Positions 26,594 through 35,582 of a stretch of DNA of 64,000 bases are shown here, one piece after another (position 1 is the first letter of the stretch; each line of letters begins with the position of its first letter). This stretch comes from Priestia koreensis (GTDB lineage: Bacteria > Bacillota > Bacilli > Bacillales > Bacillaceae_H), in assembly GCF_001274935.1 (NCBI RefSeq), contig NZ_LILC01000037.1, positions 1-64,000 of the forward strand. The letters are read 5' to 3'. A program made the position numbers and the translations under genes. Under the pieces are notes generated by a model. That model did not search any database. It was given only the letters and a program-made list of their open reading frames with translations, and was not told where the DNA came from.

Positions 26594-26872
26594 ATGCAAC
26601 AAGAAAATATGTCATCAGAAAAGATGAATCAACAAGGAATGATGTCTACACCACCTCAAGTGATTTCATCTAAAGACGCTTTTTACTTGTCTGACATGAT
26701 GTCTTGGAACCTGCTTTCGATCAAAAAAGCAAACCATTTTGCAAAAGAGTGTCAAGACCAAGAAATTGCAGCTGCACTTCAAAAAGTCGCACAAATGCAT
26801 CAGCGTCACTACGGACAAATTCTTCACTATCTAGAAAATGGACAAAAAGCTTCTCAAATGCCCCTTCAATAA
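26594..26872 (+). CDS. CotF-like spore coat protein (first of pair)
   Basis: 92 residues: a Met/Gln/Ser-rich N terminus, then a helical domain (VISSKDAFYLSDMMSWNLLSI ... CQDQEIAAALQKVAQMHQRHY) with the ferritin-like two-helix look of CotF-family coat proteins. AGG-rich RBS 8 bases before the ATG. Followed 12 bp later by a second CotF-like gene, and preceded by a sporulation-type promoter. B. subtilis yusN lies at the corresponding place. Coat assembly role inferred from family. Confidence 0.8.
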   Translation: MQQENMSSEKMNQQGMMSTPPQVISSKDAFYLSDMMSWNLLSIKKANHFAKECQDQEIAAALQKVAQMHQRHYGQILHYLENGQKASQMPLQ

Positions 26873-26884
26873 GGAGAGATACAT

Positions 26885-27205
26885 ATGAATCAAAAAAAAA
26901 TTAAAAACCCAGAAACACAAGTACCTAAAACACCTGAAATGAATGACCGTGACTATATCAATGATCTTTTGGCAACTGAAAAGTACATGACCGCTTCTTA
27001 TTGCACAGCTCTAAATGAATTTAGCCATGATGCTCTTTACCACGAAGTATTAGGGATTTTCACTGAAACACAAAACTGTCAGCGCGAGCTATACAACCTC
27101 ATGTTTAAAAAGGGATGGTACGGCGTAGAGGCAGCGGACCAGCAACAGCTTCAGCAGACGTACGAGCAGTTTTCAGGCTATACAAACCAATTCCCTCATC
27201 ATTAA
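26885..27205 (+). CDS. CotF-like spore coat protein (second of pair)
   Basis: 106 residues with the CotF-type core NDRDYINDLLATEKYMTASY followed by EVLGIFTETQNCQRELYNLMFKKGWY. The N-terminal 20 residues are Lys/Pro/Thr-rich and the C terminus is Gln-rich. Its RBS GGAG lies at the end of the first coat gene, so the two form an operon ended by the terminator at 27212. Confidence 0.85.
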   Translation: MNQKKIKNPETQVPKTPEMNDRDYINDLLATEKYMTASYCTALNEFSHDALYHEVLGIFTETQNCQRELYNLMFKKGWYGVEAADQQQLQQTYEQFSGYTNQFPHH

Positions 27206-27211
27206 TACATT

Positions 27212-27256
27212 AAAACGTCATCCCCTCAAAATGATTGCATGGGGATGACGTTTTTT
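27212..27256. terminator. Bidirectional terminator, coat genes / yusU
   Basis: AAAACGTCATCCCC pairs with GGGGATGACGTTTT with a 16-base loop and T-runs on both strands, between convergent genes. Confidence 0.88.
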
Positions 27257-27259
27257 ACT

Positions 27260-27508
27260 CTATTCTTTTTTTGCACGATGCGATTCATTCAGTTCTTTAA
27301 TTTCATGAATAAGCTTACGAAGCTCATCTTTTCCATCTGGATAGGTCTCATTCCAATGCTTGGCTAGAGGCGGCATGGATTTAGCAATATGGGTATAGAG
27401 TGCCCATATTTTGATTTTTTCCTGTAGCTCCTTGCTATTTTCCCCTACCATAAGCTCCGTATATTTCTCAATTAAACCATCAAATTGCTCGAGAAACGTT
27501 TGATTCAT
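27260..27508 (-). CDS. yusU: YusU, DUF2573 protein
   Basis: 82 residues, helical and charged (LEQFDGLIEKYTELMVGENS, MPPLAKHWNETYPDGKDEL), fitting the DUF2573 family represented by B. subtilis YusU. It overlaps the end of the FhuF-like gene by 29 bp and has a strong AAGGAGG site within that gene. Function unknown; its last place in a siderophore-uptake operon, as next to yusV in B. subtilis, suggests a link to iron. Confidence 0.85.
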   Translation of the reverse strand: MNQTFLEQFDGLIEKYTELMVGENSKELQEKIKIWALYTHIAKSMPPLAKHWNETYPDGKDELRKLIHEIKELNESHRAKKE

Positions 27509-28238
27509 TTCTTTTCTCCTCCTTTTGATCGTTTAGAATGGGACAATTGCTACAATATTTCTTTTTCTCCATGCAATAGGAATAACAACACGTTTGTCGC
27601 TTTCCCTGCAGAGAATGAAACTGCTTAAAAGGATTGTGAACTGTTCCAAAGGACGCACCTTGTGCTTCATCCATTAAATAATCGTAATCTGCTTGTATGG
27701 ACTTATGAATAGAAGCTAAAGTGTCATCTTTTAACAGCTGCTCATACATCCATTTGACGTACACGTAGAGGTTTTCCCACATCACTTTTTGAGGTATGTT
27801 TGTTAACGACTGTAACTGATGGAAGATCGGTGCAATATGAGTTTCAATGATTGCTTCAAGTGAAGAAAGATGGTTAGCTTGTGGTACCATTTCATATAAA
27901 ACCGCCGAAGCATAAAAGGATGGAATCCACAAACGTTCTCGTTCATTTCCCACCTCTAGCTCAATGTCTTCAGCACTTAATCGTAATCGCTTCCTCCACA
28001 CGCTTAATGCATAAAAGTGCATCAGGATAAAAAAACTGTACCGCTTCACAAAGATCGAAGCGGCTACTTTTAAGGAAGGTAGCGCCAGATATTCCTGCAA
28101 GGACATCAGTACAACTTTTAACTTTTCTGTTTTTACAAGACTTGTTCCTGAAACCTTAATGAGGGCGTCAGTACACTCACTCACCAAACGAAATTTACTC
28201 AAAGACTGGAGCTGATCTTTGTTTAGAGACTGTATCAT
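27480..28238 (-). CDS. FhuF-like siderophore-iron reductase
   Basis: 252 residues. The C terminus has C217-C218-x10-C229-x2-C232 (CCYSYC ... CSNC), the C-C-x10-C-x2-C pattern that binds the [2Fe-2S] cluster in E. coli FhuF. The rest resembles the IucA/IucC C-terminal/FhuF-type domain. It is expected to reduce Fe3+ in the imported siderophore and free the iron in the cytosol. It is placed directly between the ATPase gene (1-2 bp gap) and yusU, so it is part of the uptake operon. Confidence 0.82.
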   Translation of the reverse strand: MIQSLNKDQLQSLSKFRLVSECTDALIKVSGTSLVKTEKLKVVLMSLQEYLALPSLKVAASIFVKRYSFFILMHFYALSVWRKRLRLSAEDIELEVGNERERLWIPSFYASAVLYEMVPQANHLSSLEAIIETHIAPIFHQLQSLTNIPQKVMWENLYVYVKWMYEQLLKDDTLASIHKSIQADYDYLMDEAQGASFGTVHNPFKQFHSLQGKRQTCCYSYCMEKKKYCSNCPILNDQKEEKRNESNVSRAI

Positions 28239-28239
28239 G

Positions 28240-29049
28240 TCACACGCTCACTTTTTGCTGGACATAACGACCTTTCCCATGTGGAATACAAAGAGGTGTC
28301 CCAAAAATAGGATCAAATGATACTTCGCAGTCCATCTCAAATACATCCTTTACAAGCGCTTTTGTAACGACCTCTTCTGGTTTTCCCTGCGCATAAACCT
28401 GCTGATTTTGAATTGCAACTAAATTATGAGCGTAACGACACGCTAAATTTAAATCATGCAGCACCATTACAATTGTACGGTTTTCCTTTTCATTCAATTC
28501 AAACAACAAATCTAAAATTTCAATTTGATGCGTCATATCTAAATACGTAGTTGGTTCATCCAATAAAATAACGTCTGTGTCTTGTGCAAGGGTCATGGCA
28601 ATCCATGCGCGCTGACGCTGCCCGCCAGATAACGAGTCAACAGGTCTGTCAGCAAGTTCAAGCATGCGAGTAGCTGCAAGTGCTTCGTAGACTTTCTCTT
28701 CATCTTCCTCTGACCATTGGCGGAACCACGTTTGATACGGATAACGACCTTGCTTGACAAGCTGCAACACAGTCAAGCCTTCAGGTGCAACCGGGCCCTG
28801 CGGTAAAATAGCCAATTGCTTGGCAATCTCCTTTGTTGGAAGAGATGAAATTTTTTCTCCCTCAAGAATAATGGAGCCCTGCTTCGGTTTTAATAGCCGA
28901 GCCAATGAGCGAAGTAACGTTGATTTCCCGCACCCATTACTTCCGATAAACACACTTACCTCACCTTTTGGAATTTGTAAGTCTAATTCATTTATAATAA
29001 CGGTCTCACCATATGACAGAGTAAGGGAATTTGTTTCTAATGCACTCAT
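28240..29049 (-). CDS. yusV: Iron-siderophore ABC transporter ATPase YusV
   Basis: 269 residues. Walker A GSNGCGKST (about 38-46), signature VDSLSGGQRQRAWIAM and Walker B VILLDEPTTYLD are present. It resembles the FecE/FhuC subfamily. In B. subtilis YusV energises YfiZ/YfhA with YfiY for schizokinen and arthrobactin uptake; here all components are clustered. Confidence 0.93.
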   Translation of the reverse strand: MSALETNSLTLSYGETVIINELDLQIPKGEVSVFIGSNGCGKSTLLRSLARLLKPKQGSIILEGEKISSLPTKEIAKQLAILPQGPVAPEGLTVLQLVKQGRYPYQTWFRQWSEEDEEKVYEALAATRMLELADRPVDSLSGGQRQRAWIAMTLAQDTDVILLDEPTTYLDMTHQIEILDLLFELNEKENRTIVMVLHDLNLACRYAHNLVAIQNQQVYAQGKPEEVVTKALVKDVFEMDCEVSFDPIFGTPLCIPHGKGRYVQQKVSV

Positions 29050-29081
29050 CTCATCCGTTCTCCTTTCGTGATATCTTTCAT

Positions 29082-30128
29082 TTATTTTTTCGAGCGAAAT
29101 AGTAGAAAAATAAAATACGGTGCGCCGATCGCTGCCGTAAAGACACCTGCTGGGACCTCAACAGGTAGAAACGCTGTTCTTCCAATCGTATCAGCGATGA
29201 TAACAAGAAGAGCACCAATCAAAGCGGTTAATGGTAGCAATGCACCAAAAGAGGAACCGACTAAACGCCTCGCGATATGTGGAGCCATTAGTCCGACAAA
29301 CCCGATACCGCCCGCAAAGGCAACAGCACTGCCGACCAACCCCGTGCACAAAATAAGCAGAAGTAAACGATGCTTTTGCACCTTACTTCCTGCATTTTGA
29401 GCTAAATCTTCTCCAAGCTCGTGTATATTAATAATGCGACTCAACACAAAACTAATTATTAGTAGTACAAATGTGATGGGAGCAAGCACAGCGATATTAC
29501 GCCAATTCGCTCCGTACACCGTTCCTGTAATCCAAATATTTGCTTGGCTTGCTTGATAAATAGGCCCTAGTACCATAAATAAAGTCGTAAAGGCTTTTGT
29601 TATCGCCCATAACCCCACGCCTACAAGAACAAGTGTAAGAGGAGAAACTCCCTTTTTCCAAGATAACATATATAAGATTAGTGTAACCAGTAATGCGCCA
29701 AGAAACGCACTCACCGGCATCCACTCAATGCTGACAGTTAATGAGTTGCTTTTATTACTAAATAGGGATAAAAACAGCACGACTCCAACAGATGCTCCTC
29801 CTGTAATGCCCATCATATCTGGAGCTGCTAGCGGGTTGCGAACCAGACCTTGTAGAATGGCTCCTGCAACACCAAGGCTCATCCCAACTAAAAGAGCCAT
29901 GACAATACGAGGAAGTCGAAAAGAGTTAATGACTAGCTCATGAAAGGAATCTCCGTACCCTAACACCGTCTTTGCTACAATCCACGGGTTGAAAAACGTT
30001 TCCCCCATTCCCGTACTTAAAAGAAAAACAACGAGCAAAAGAAAGAAAAAGACCGCAATCGTAAGGATGACCTTTTGATGAATGAGCGTAGAGAATCGTC
30101 CCACCCTCACTGCTTTAAATTTGTTCAT
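29082..30128 (-). CDS. Siderophore ABC transporter permease (FecCD family)
   Basis: 348 residues with about ten membrane spans. Family blocks NPLAAPDMMGITGGASVGVV, GGIGFVGLMAPHIARRLVG and the end LPVEVPAGVFTAAIGAPYF are clear. It overlaps the first permease by 4 bp (ATGA), so the two form a heterodimeric channel, most like YfhA/YfiZ of B. subtilis. Confidence 0.93.
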   Translation of the reverse strand: MNKFKAVRVGRFSTLIHQKVILTIAVFFFLLLVVFLLSTGMGETFFNPWIVAKTVLGYGDSFHELVINSFRLPRIVMALLVGMSLGVAGAILQGLVRNPLAAPDMMGITGGASVGVVLFLSLFSNKSNSLTVSIEWMPVSAFLGALLVTLILYMLSWKKGVSPLTLVLVGVGLWAITKAFTTLFMVLGPIYQASQANIWITGTVYGANWRNIAVLAPITFVLLIISFVLSRIINIHELGEDLAQNAGSKVQKHRLLLLILCTGLVGSAVAFAGGIGFVGLMAPHIARRLVGSSFGALLPLTALIGALLVIIADTIGRTAFLPVEVPAGVFTAAIGAPYFIFLLFRSKK

Positions 30129-31129
30129 GATTGTCGTCCTCCTTTACGTGCGATGTAGATGAAAAATGGTGTCCCTACAATCGCCGTCATCACTCCTACC
30201 GGAACTTCTTCAGGCATAATGACGTATCTTGCGCCTATGTCTGCGATTAGAAGAAAAATCCCTCCAACGACTGCACAATAAGGCAAGATCCAGCGATAGT
30301 CGTGACCAACCAAGAAGCGGACGATATGAGGAATGATAATACCAATAAAGGTAATAGGACCTGCAATGGCCACAGCACCACCTGACAAAACCACAATAAT
30401 AAGAGCGGTGACAACTTTTAGTGTACCTGTACGCTGTCCTAATCCTTTTGCTACCCCGTCTCCCATTGTTAAAATATTAATTTTTTGAGCGATGAAAAAG
30501 GACATCACAATTGCAACTGCGATATAAGGGAACACCGACCATAGAATGGATAACTTGCGTCCCTGTACAGAACCTGCAAGCCAAAATAGTACTTGTTCTA
30601 ATGACGTTTCATCGAGGACCAGAAGTCCTTGTGTCAGCGAGGAAAACATCGCTGCAATCGCTGCTCCTGCTAGCGTTAGGCGAATTGGTGTTAGACCTTC
30701 TGCTCCTGACGCTCCTAATAGATATACGATCATTGCAGCGACCGCCGCTCCTAGAAACGCTACCCAAGCAAACGCTTGTAATGAATTGAGTGAAAACAGC
30801 ATGAAGCCCACCACAATAAAGAAGCTTGCTCCTGCATTCACTCCCATAATATCTGGTGAAGCAAGCGGATTTTTCGTTAATGCTTGCATTAAGGCCCCTG
30901 CTATCCCAAGGCTTGCTCCTACTGTTGCCGCGATGAGAGCTCGTGGCAGACGAACATTCTGAATGACAAGATGCTCCGTTGATCCATTATTATGTTGAAA
31001 CGCATCATAGGCCATTTTTAAACTTGTGTGCGTATATCCCATTACGATGCTTGCAACGGCACAAACAATGAGTAACAAAAGCCCCCCCACTAATCCTACA
31101 ATTCGTGCATTTCTTGTTTGTAGCAACAT
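30125..31129 (-). CDS. Siderophore ABC transporter permease (FecCD family), first gene
   Basis: 334 residues, about ten spans, with NPLASPDIMGVNAGASFFIV, GPITFIGIIIPHIVRFLVGH and EEVPVGVMTAIVGTPFFIYI. It is the promoter-proximal gene of permease-permease-ATPase-reductase-yusU. The Fur boxes in the divergent region upstream should repress it when iron is plentiful. Confidence 0.93.
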   Translation of the reverse strand: MLLQTRNARIVGLVGGLLLLIVCAVASIVMGYTHTSLKMAYDAFQHNNGSTEHLVIQNVRLPRALIAATVGASLGIAGALMQALTKNPLASPDIMGVNAGASFFIVVGFMLFSLNSLQAFAWVAFLGAAVAAMIVYLLGASGAEGLTPIRLTLAGAAIAAMFSSLTQGLLVLDETSLEQVLFWLAGSVQGRKLSILWSVFPYIAVAIVMSFFIAQKINILTMGDGVAKGLGQRTGTLKVVTALIIVVLSGGAVAIAGPITFIGIIIPHIVRFLVGHDYRWILPYCAVVGGIFLLIADIGARYVIMPEEVPVGVMTAIVGTPFFIYIARKGGRQS

Positions 31130-31254
31130 GCTTTAAACTCCTATCTCTCCCTATGTAGCTTTTTTCTCTTTTTATAGGTCACGTTCAAACGTGTTGATTA
31201 AGATTTATTCTCAATTAAAATTTTATGGTAACGCTCGCACTCTGTCAATGAGTT

Positions 31255-31269
31255 TGAAAATCATTTTCA
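31255..31269. promoter_or_regulatory. Fur box 1 in the divergent siderophore region
   Basis: TGAAAATCATTTTCA within TTGAAAATCATTTTCAA is a perfect 7-1-7 inverted repeat and differs from the Bacillus Fur core TGATAATNATTATCA at one position in each arm. It overlaps the likely promoters of both transcription units. Confidence 0.85.
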
Positions 31270-31318
31270 ATTAGTTATTGACTTTTTACTCATTTATCCA
31301 TTATTCTTTAATTGTTAT

Positions 31319-31333
31319 TGAAAATCATTATCA
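31319..31333. promoter_or_regulatory. Fur box 2, just before the binding-protein gene
   Basis: TGAAAATCATTATCA matches the Fur core at 14 of 15 positions, 17 bp before the binding-protein start. A TTGACT at 31278 and TATTCT near 31301 give a possible promoter between the two boxes. Together the boxes suggest strong iron repression of this divergent locus. Confidence 0.88.
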
Positions 31334-31349
31334 ATTATGGGGGTTTAAG

Positions 31350-32321
31350 ATGAAACGTACATATTCTACACTACTAGCTGTTTTTACTGCTCTTTTACTC
31401 GTCGTGCTAGCCGCTTGTGGCAATAATAGCAGTGACAACAAATCCGAAAGCAAAGATGACTCAAAGAGCGCTTCCACCTATACAATAAAACATGCCATGG
31501 GCATCTCTAAAATAAAAGAAAACCCGAAACGTATTGTCGTCTTAACAAATGAAGGAACAGAGGCTTTACTTTCAATGGGCATAACACCTGTTGGAGCCGT
31601 TCAGTCATGGGCGGGTAACCCTTGGTATGACCATATTAAGAAAGACATGAAAGATGTGAAAAGCGTAGGTACAGAAAGTGAGCCAAGCTTAGAAACGATT
31701 GCTTCATTAAAACCAGATTTAATTATCGGGAACAAACAGCGTCAAGAAAAGATCTACGATCAGCTCAATGCAATTGCCCCAACTGTCTTCTCAGATGAGC
31801 TTCGTGGCGATTGGAAAGAAAACTTCAAGCTTTATGCAAAGGCCGTTAATAAAGAAGAAAAAGGCAACAAAGTGATTGCTGATTTCAATCAACGCATTCA
31901 GGACTTAAAAGGAAAACTTGGGGATAAACTTCAACAAAAAGTATCGATTGTACGCTTCACAGCTGGTGATGTTCGTATTTATCACAAAGATAGCTTCTCT
32001 GGAGTCATTCTTGATCAATTAGGATTTGCACGCCCAGCATCACAGGACAAACCAGATTTTGCAGAAATGAACGCGACAAAAGAGCGTATCCCTGCAATGG
32101 ACGGTGACGTGCTGTTCTACTTTACTTATGACCCAGCGAATAAAGAAGTCTCAAAACTACAAAAAGATTGGCTGAACGATCCATTATTTAAAAAGCTGAA
32201 CGTGTCTCAAAAAGGCAACGTACGTGAAGTAGATGACTCCATTTGGAACACAGCCGGTGGCGTAATCGCTGCTAATTTAATGCTTGATGATATCGAAAAG
32301 TACTTTTTGCAAAGTAAATGA
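31350..32321 (+). CDS. Iron-siderophore binding lipoprotein (YfiY-like)
   Basis: 323 residues. The signal peptide ends in LAAC, followed by an Asn/Ser/Asp/Lys linker; the mature part is a FepB/FhuD-type binding protein with NPKRIVVLTNEGTEALLSMG at its start and SLETIASLKPDLIIG in the first lobe. Start at 31350 follows GGGGG; the longer frame extends back through Fur box 2. It feeds the divergent permease-ATPase operon. Closest role known is schizokinen/arthrobactin binding by B. subtilis YfiY; schizokinen is a P. megaterium siderophore, so this assignment is reasonable but inferred. Confidence 0.92.
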   Translation: MKRTYSTLLAVFTALLLVVLAACGNNSSDNKSESKDDSKSASTYTIKHAMGISKIKENPKRIVVLTNEGTEALLSMGITPVGAVQSWAGNPWYDHIKKDMKDVKSVGTESEPSLETIASLKPDLIIGNKQRQEKIYDQLNAIAPTVFSDELRGDWKENFKLYAKAVNKEEKGNKVIADFNQRIQDLKGKLGDKLQQKVSIVRFTAGDVRIYHKDSFSGVILDQLGFARPASQDKPDFAEMNATKERIPAMDGDVLFYFTYDPANKEVSKLQKDWLNDPLFKKLNVSQKGNVREVDDSIWNTAGGVIAANLMLDDIEKYFLQSK

Positions 32322-32326
32322 AAGAA

Positions 32327-32355
32327 GAGTTTCCGTTTTTGCGGAAACTCTTTTT
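32327..32355. terminator. Terminator between binding protein and hybrid kinase
   Basis: GAGTTTCCG-TTTTTG-CGGAAACTC followed by TTTTT on the + strand; A/T-rich flanks allow weaker function on the minus strand for the kinase operon. Confidence 0.88.
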
Positions 32356-32360
32356 GGTTA

Positions 32361-35219
32361 TTACTCGCTCTTCTCTTCTGAAGGAATTAAAATCTCACCT
32401 GTTTTCTCTTGTGTTAAAAGAATTTGAAGAATTAGCTTTGATAATTGGCTCGGTCGATATGGTTTTACTAGGTAGCTACTTGCTCCTAACGACATCCCCT
32501 TCTCTTTTTCCTCTAATGCGGATGATACGACAATTGGAATATCCTTTAGACGAGCGCTTTGTTTTAAGTACGTTAATACGTCCCAACCCGTTAAATCTTT
32601 TTCATTCAGCATAATATCTAACACAATGGCATCCGGTTTTTGCTCCTCAAGCGCACGCATTGCTTCTCTTCCTGATTTGTAATGCTTCACGGCGAAGTTA
32701 CTATCTTGAAGCTCGGCCTCTAGCAATGTTGCCAAGCTCATATCATCCTCAATAATCATGACATGCGCATGAGCGCTTTTCGTAAGTAATACCTGCTCTT
32801 CTATCTCCTGGTCGGCCTGTTGCACCGACGGTAACTTAACGGTGAAAGTACTTCCTTCTTTGAGCGTAGACTGAACCTCTACTTCTCCTTGGTGAGCTTT
32901 AACGATTTCTTTGACAATAGAAAGACCAAGACCCGTCCCTCCAATTCTACGGCGATCGGAATTATCTACTCGGTAAAACTTCGTAAATAACTTATCAAGT
33001 GCATCTTTTGGTATACCTAGTCCCTGATCGATGATATCTACACAAAGCTTGCTTGATTGCTCATACACTCTTACCGTAATGTCTTTTCCATTTGGAGAAT
33101 ATTTCACCGCATTGCTAATCAGATTCATCAGCACCTGCCCGATTTTATCTTCGTCCATTAAAATAGTGGTCTGATCTGTCTCTCGTTGCAGGTGGAACGT
33201 ATGATCTTTCACATTTATTTTTTGTAGATCAATTACTCTTTGAATGACTGGCATCACATCGCCATATCGTTTGTCATACGTTTGCTTTCCAGATTCCATC
33301 CTCTGCACATCTAAAAAGTCATTAATCAACGCTGTTAGACGCTGTGCTTCCTGGTAGATTGTTTGAACATATTTTTTCTGTCTCTCGGGCTTCAGCTCTT
33401 TAGATAGCATCAGTTCCGAAAACCCTAAAATACTTGAGAGCGGTGTGCGAAGTTCATGACTAACCGTGCTCACAAACTCCGATTTGATTTGATCAATTTC
33501 ATACTCTTTCGTAATATCCCGATGAACGAGTATCGTGCCAATTTTTTCTCTCCCATTGTAAAGAGGCGTTGCGTATACTTGAATGACCTGCATTTCTTCT
33601 TTTAGCTGATAGGTGTACACTTCATCAGACTCATTAAACGCAATGGCAAAATAATGTGCCAAACCGTCAGCATCTTTTACAAGGTGAAGCAAGTTATCCT
33701 GCCACGCAGTTGCCTTCGTCTGACTTGAGCACGTTAAAATCTCAGTCATTTTCGTATTGAGCGTGATGATATCTCCTTCATTATTCACGAGCTGGATACC
33801 TTCTTGAACATTATTTAAAATACTTTGAAACGTTGAGCGGTCATTTTCTGCTCGCTCATACATCGTAATTTTTTCTAATGAAATGGCGATTTGCTTTCCT
33901 AGTCCTTCATATTCAGCCACTTCCGCTGCTGAAAACTCATGGCTAAAACGATTAAATACCATCACCGCTTCTACCTCATCTTTTGAAGACAGAATAGGGA
34001 TATACACATCATAGCTGTACCCTACTTCAGTGTGAAATCCTTTTTCAGAAGGAGCAATCTCTCGTTTAATGGTGTACGCTCTTTTTCGCTTGAATAATTT
34101 TTCGTTTAACCCATTGTACAGATGGTCTAAAAATTGTTTTGCTCCTTCTGCTGAAACACCGATACTCGCATAGCTTCGTTCTTTATTAAATAGTGACACA
34201 ATTCCTCGGTCAGCCCCAAGAAGTTGAGACATTGAAAGCACGATGCTCTCTAACACTTCCTGCTTATCTAGCGAATTCGAAAGGCCGTTAATAAGCTGAT
34301 TTCGTCGATTCAGCATTTGCTCACGTTTTTCAGTGAGATCTAATAACTCCTCAAGCTCTGTTTGCTGTGCTTGAAGTTCCTCTTGTTGTGCTAAGAGCTC
34401 ATCGTTTTGAGCAATTAAATACTGCTCTTTTTCATGAATCGTATGAACCATTCGTTGAAACGCACTTGATAACTTCCCTATTTCGTCTTTGCGATTCGTA
34501 TCTAACAACATAGCGACTTCCTCATCCGCTGCTAGCTGTTCAGCGGCTGATGCTAGCGTACTCAGTGGTTTTCCCATTTGATTAACTGCCAAGCGGATAA
34601 TGCAAGCAATCGCAAATAAAATAATTAAAATAAAGATAATAAAAGCGAACTCCATTTGAGATTGCTTGCTTACTTGTTGTAAAAAATCATTCTCAAGATC
34701 TTTGTTAATCTGACTCGTAAAATCCGACCAATCACGCTGAAAGGTCACGACGCTTTTTGTTCCACCTGATTTGGATAGATTAATGAGCTGGTCCCGTTCG
34801 TTGCGCTCATGATACTGAAAACCCTTGAGGAGCAGGTCTTTGAAATAATATTGCCTAAAGCTGTTCATTTCATTGAAATATTGCTTATCACGATTACTTT
34901 TTACGTATGGCTTCAGTTTTTCTTGTAGCTGATTGATGACTGCCTCTTGCCGAAGGGCATTTTCTTTTAAATCTTTTCGGTCAAAAGCGATGTACCCCCT
35001 TGAATCGAAAAATGCTTCATTAAACGCTGTACCAATTTCTTGCACAACTTTCCTTTTCGCTCGCAAATCCTCCTGATTATCGGCATAGTGATTGATCATG
35101 TAACGCTGATAACCAACTAACGAACCCGATCCAATGACAAAGATACAAATAAAGATCATCATCACAAGGGAAAATTTACGAGACAAGCTGTTACTAAAAT
35201 AAGTGCTTACGTTACTCAC
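32361..35219 (-). CDS. Hybrid sensor histidine kinase / response regulator
   Basis: 952 residues. Order: TM1 (about 17-36), an external helical sensor (40-188), TM2 (190-212), HAMP (210-263), a Gln/Glu coiled coil (265-305), GAF (310-460), PAS (465-585), HisKA with H588 in STVSHELRTPLSSILGF, an HATPase domain (NLISNAVKYSPNGK; GGTGLGLSIVKEIV), and a C-terminal receiver (about 830-945; phospho-Asp in DAIVLDIML). It is the last gene of a three-gene unit and overlaps the preceding regulator by 8 bp. The signal is unknown. Confidence 0.93.
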   Translation of the reverse strand: MSNVSTYFSNSLSRKFSLVMMIFICIFVIGSGSLVGYQRYMINHYADNQEDLRAKRKVVQEIGTAFNEAFFDSRGYIAFDRKDLKENALRQEAVINQLQEKLKPYVKSNRDKQYFNEMNSFRQYYFKDLLLKGFQYHERNERDQLINLSKSGGTKSVVTFQRDWSDFTSQINKDLENDFLQQVSKQSQMEFAFIIFILIILFAIACIIRLAVNQMGKPLSTLASAAEQLAADEEVAMLLDTNRKDEIGKLSSAFQRMVHTIHEKEQYLIAQNDELLAQQEELQAQQTELEELLDLTEKREQMLNRRNQLINGLSNSLDKQEVLESIVLSMSQLLGADRGIVSLFNKERSYASIGVSAEGAKQFLDHLYNGLNEKLFKRKRAYTIKREIAPSEKGFHTEVGYSYDVYIPILSSKDEVEAVMVFNRFSHEFSAAEVAEYEGLGKQIAISLEKITMYERAENDRSTFQSILNNVQEGIQLVNNEGDIITLNTKMTEILTCSSQTKATAWQDNLLHLVKDADGLAHYFAIAFNESDEVYTYQLKEEMQVIQVYATPLYNGREKIGTILVHRDITKEYEIDQIKSEFVSTVSHELRTPLSSILGFSELMLSKELKPERQKKYVQTIYQEAQRLTALINDFLDVQRMESGKQTYDKRYGDVMPVIQRVIDLQKINVKDHTFHLQRETDQTTILMDEDKIGQVLMNLISNAVKYSPNGKDITVRVYEQSSKLCVDIIDQGLGIPKDALDKLFTKFYRVDNSDRRRIGGTGLGLSIVKEIVKAHQGEVEVQSTLKEGSTFTVKLPSVQQADQEIEEQVLLTKSAHAHVMIIEDDMSLATLLEAELQDSNFAVKHYKSGREAMRALEEQKPDAIVLDIMLNEKDLTGWDVLTYLKQSARLKDIPIVVSSALEEKEKGMSLGASSYLVKPYRPSQLSKLILQILLTQEKTGEILIPSEEKSE

Positions 35220-35577
35220 CTACAATCTCCTCGACTCTCTTTACCAAATCAATTGGACTATAAGGCTTAGCCATGAAGTAATTTGCTCCTGCATTTAATA
35301 CACGTTCTTTATCTGCCTGCTGACTTTTAGCAGAAAGCATCATAATTTTCACATCTTGATTACGATTCATTTTTCGAATATGTTGTACTACCTCTAGTCC
35401 TGTTTTACCAGGCATCATATAATCTAATAACACTAAATCATATTCATTTTTCTGGAGTAAATCGATTGCTTCATCCCCATCAATTGCTTCATCGATGCAA
35501 TGATCTTCATCTTCCAATACATCAACTACCAACATACGTAGTACTTCCTCATCTTCTACCAATAAAATATTTGCCAT
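35212..35577 (-). CDS. Single-domain response regulator
   Basis: 121 residues, a receiver domain only, CheY/Spo0F-like. Acidic pocket VEDEE, phospho-acceptor D52 in VLLDYMMPG, and the conserved Lys in FMAKPYSP. The start at 35577 (MANILLVEDEE) is chosen since the longer frame overlaps the upstream gene and lacks an RBS. With no output domain it can act as a phosphate shuttle between the hybrid kinase and the Hpt-bearing neighbour. Confidence 0.9.
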   Translation of the reverse strand: MANILLVEDEEVLRMLVVDVLEDEDHCIDEAIDGDEAIDLLQKNEYDLVLLDYMMPGKTGLEVVQHIRKMNRNQDVKIMMLSAKSQQADKERVLNAGANYFMAKPYSPIDLVKRVEEIVGE

Positions 35578-35582
35578 TTTCG

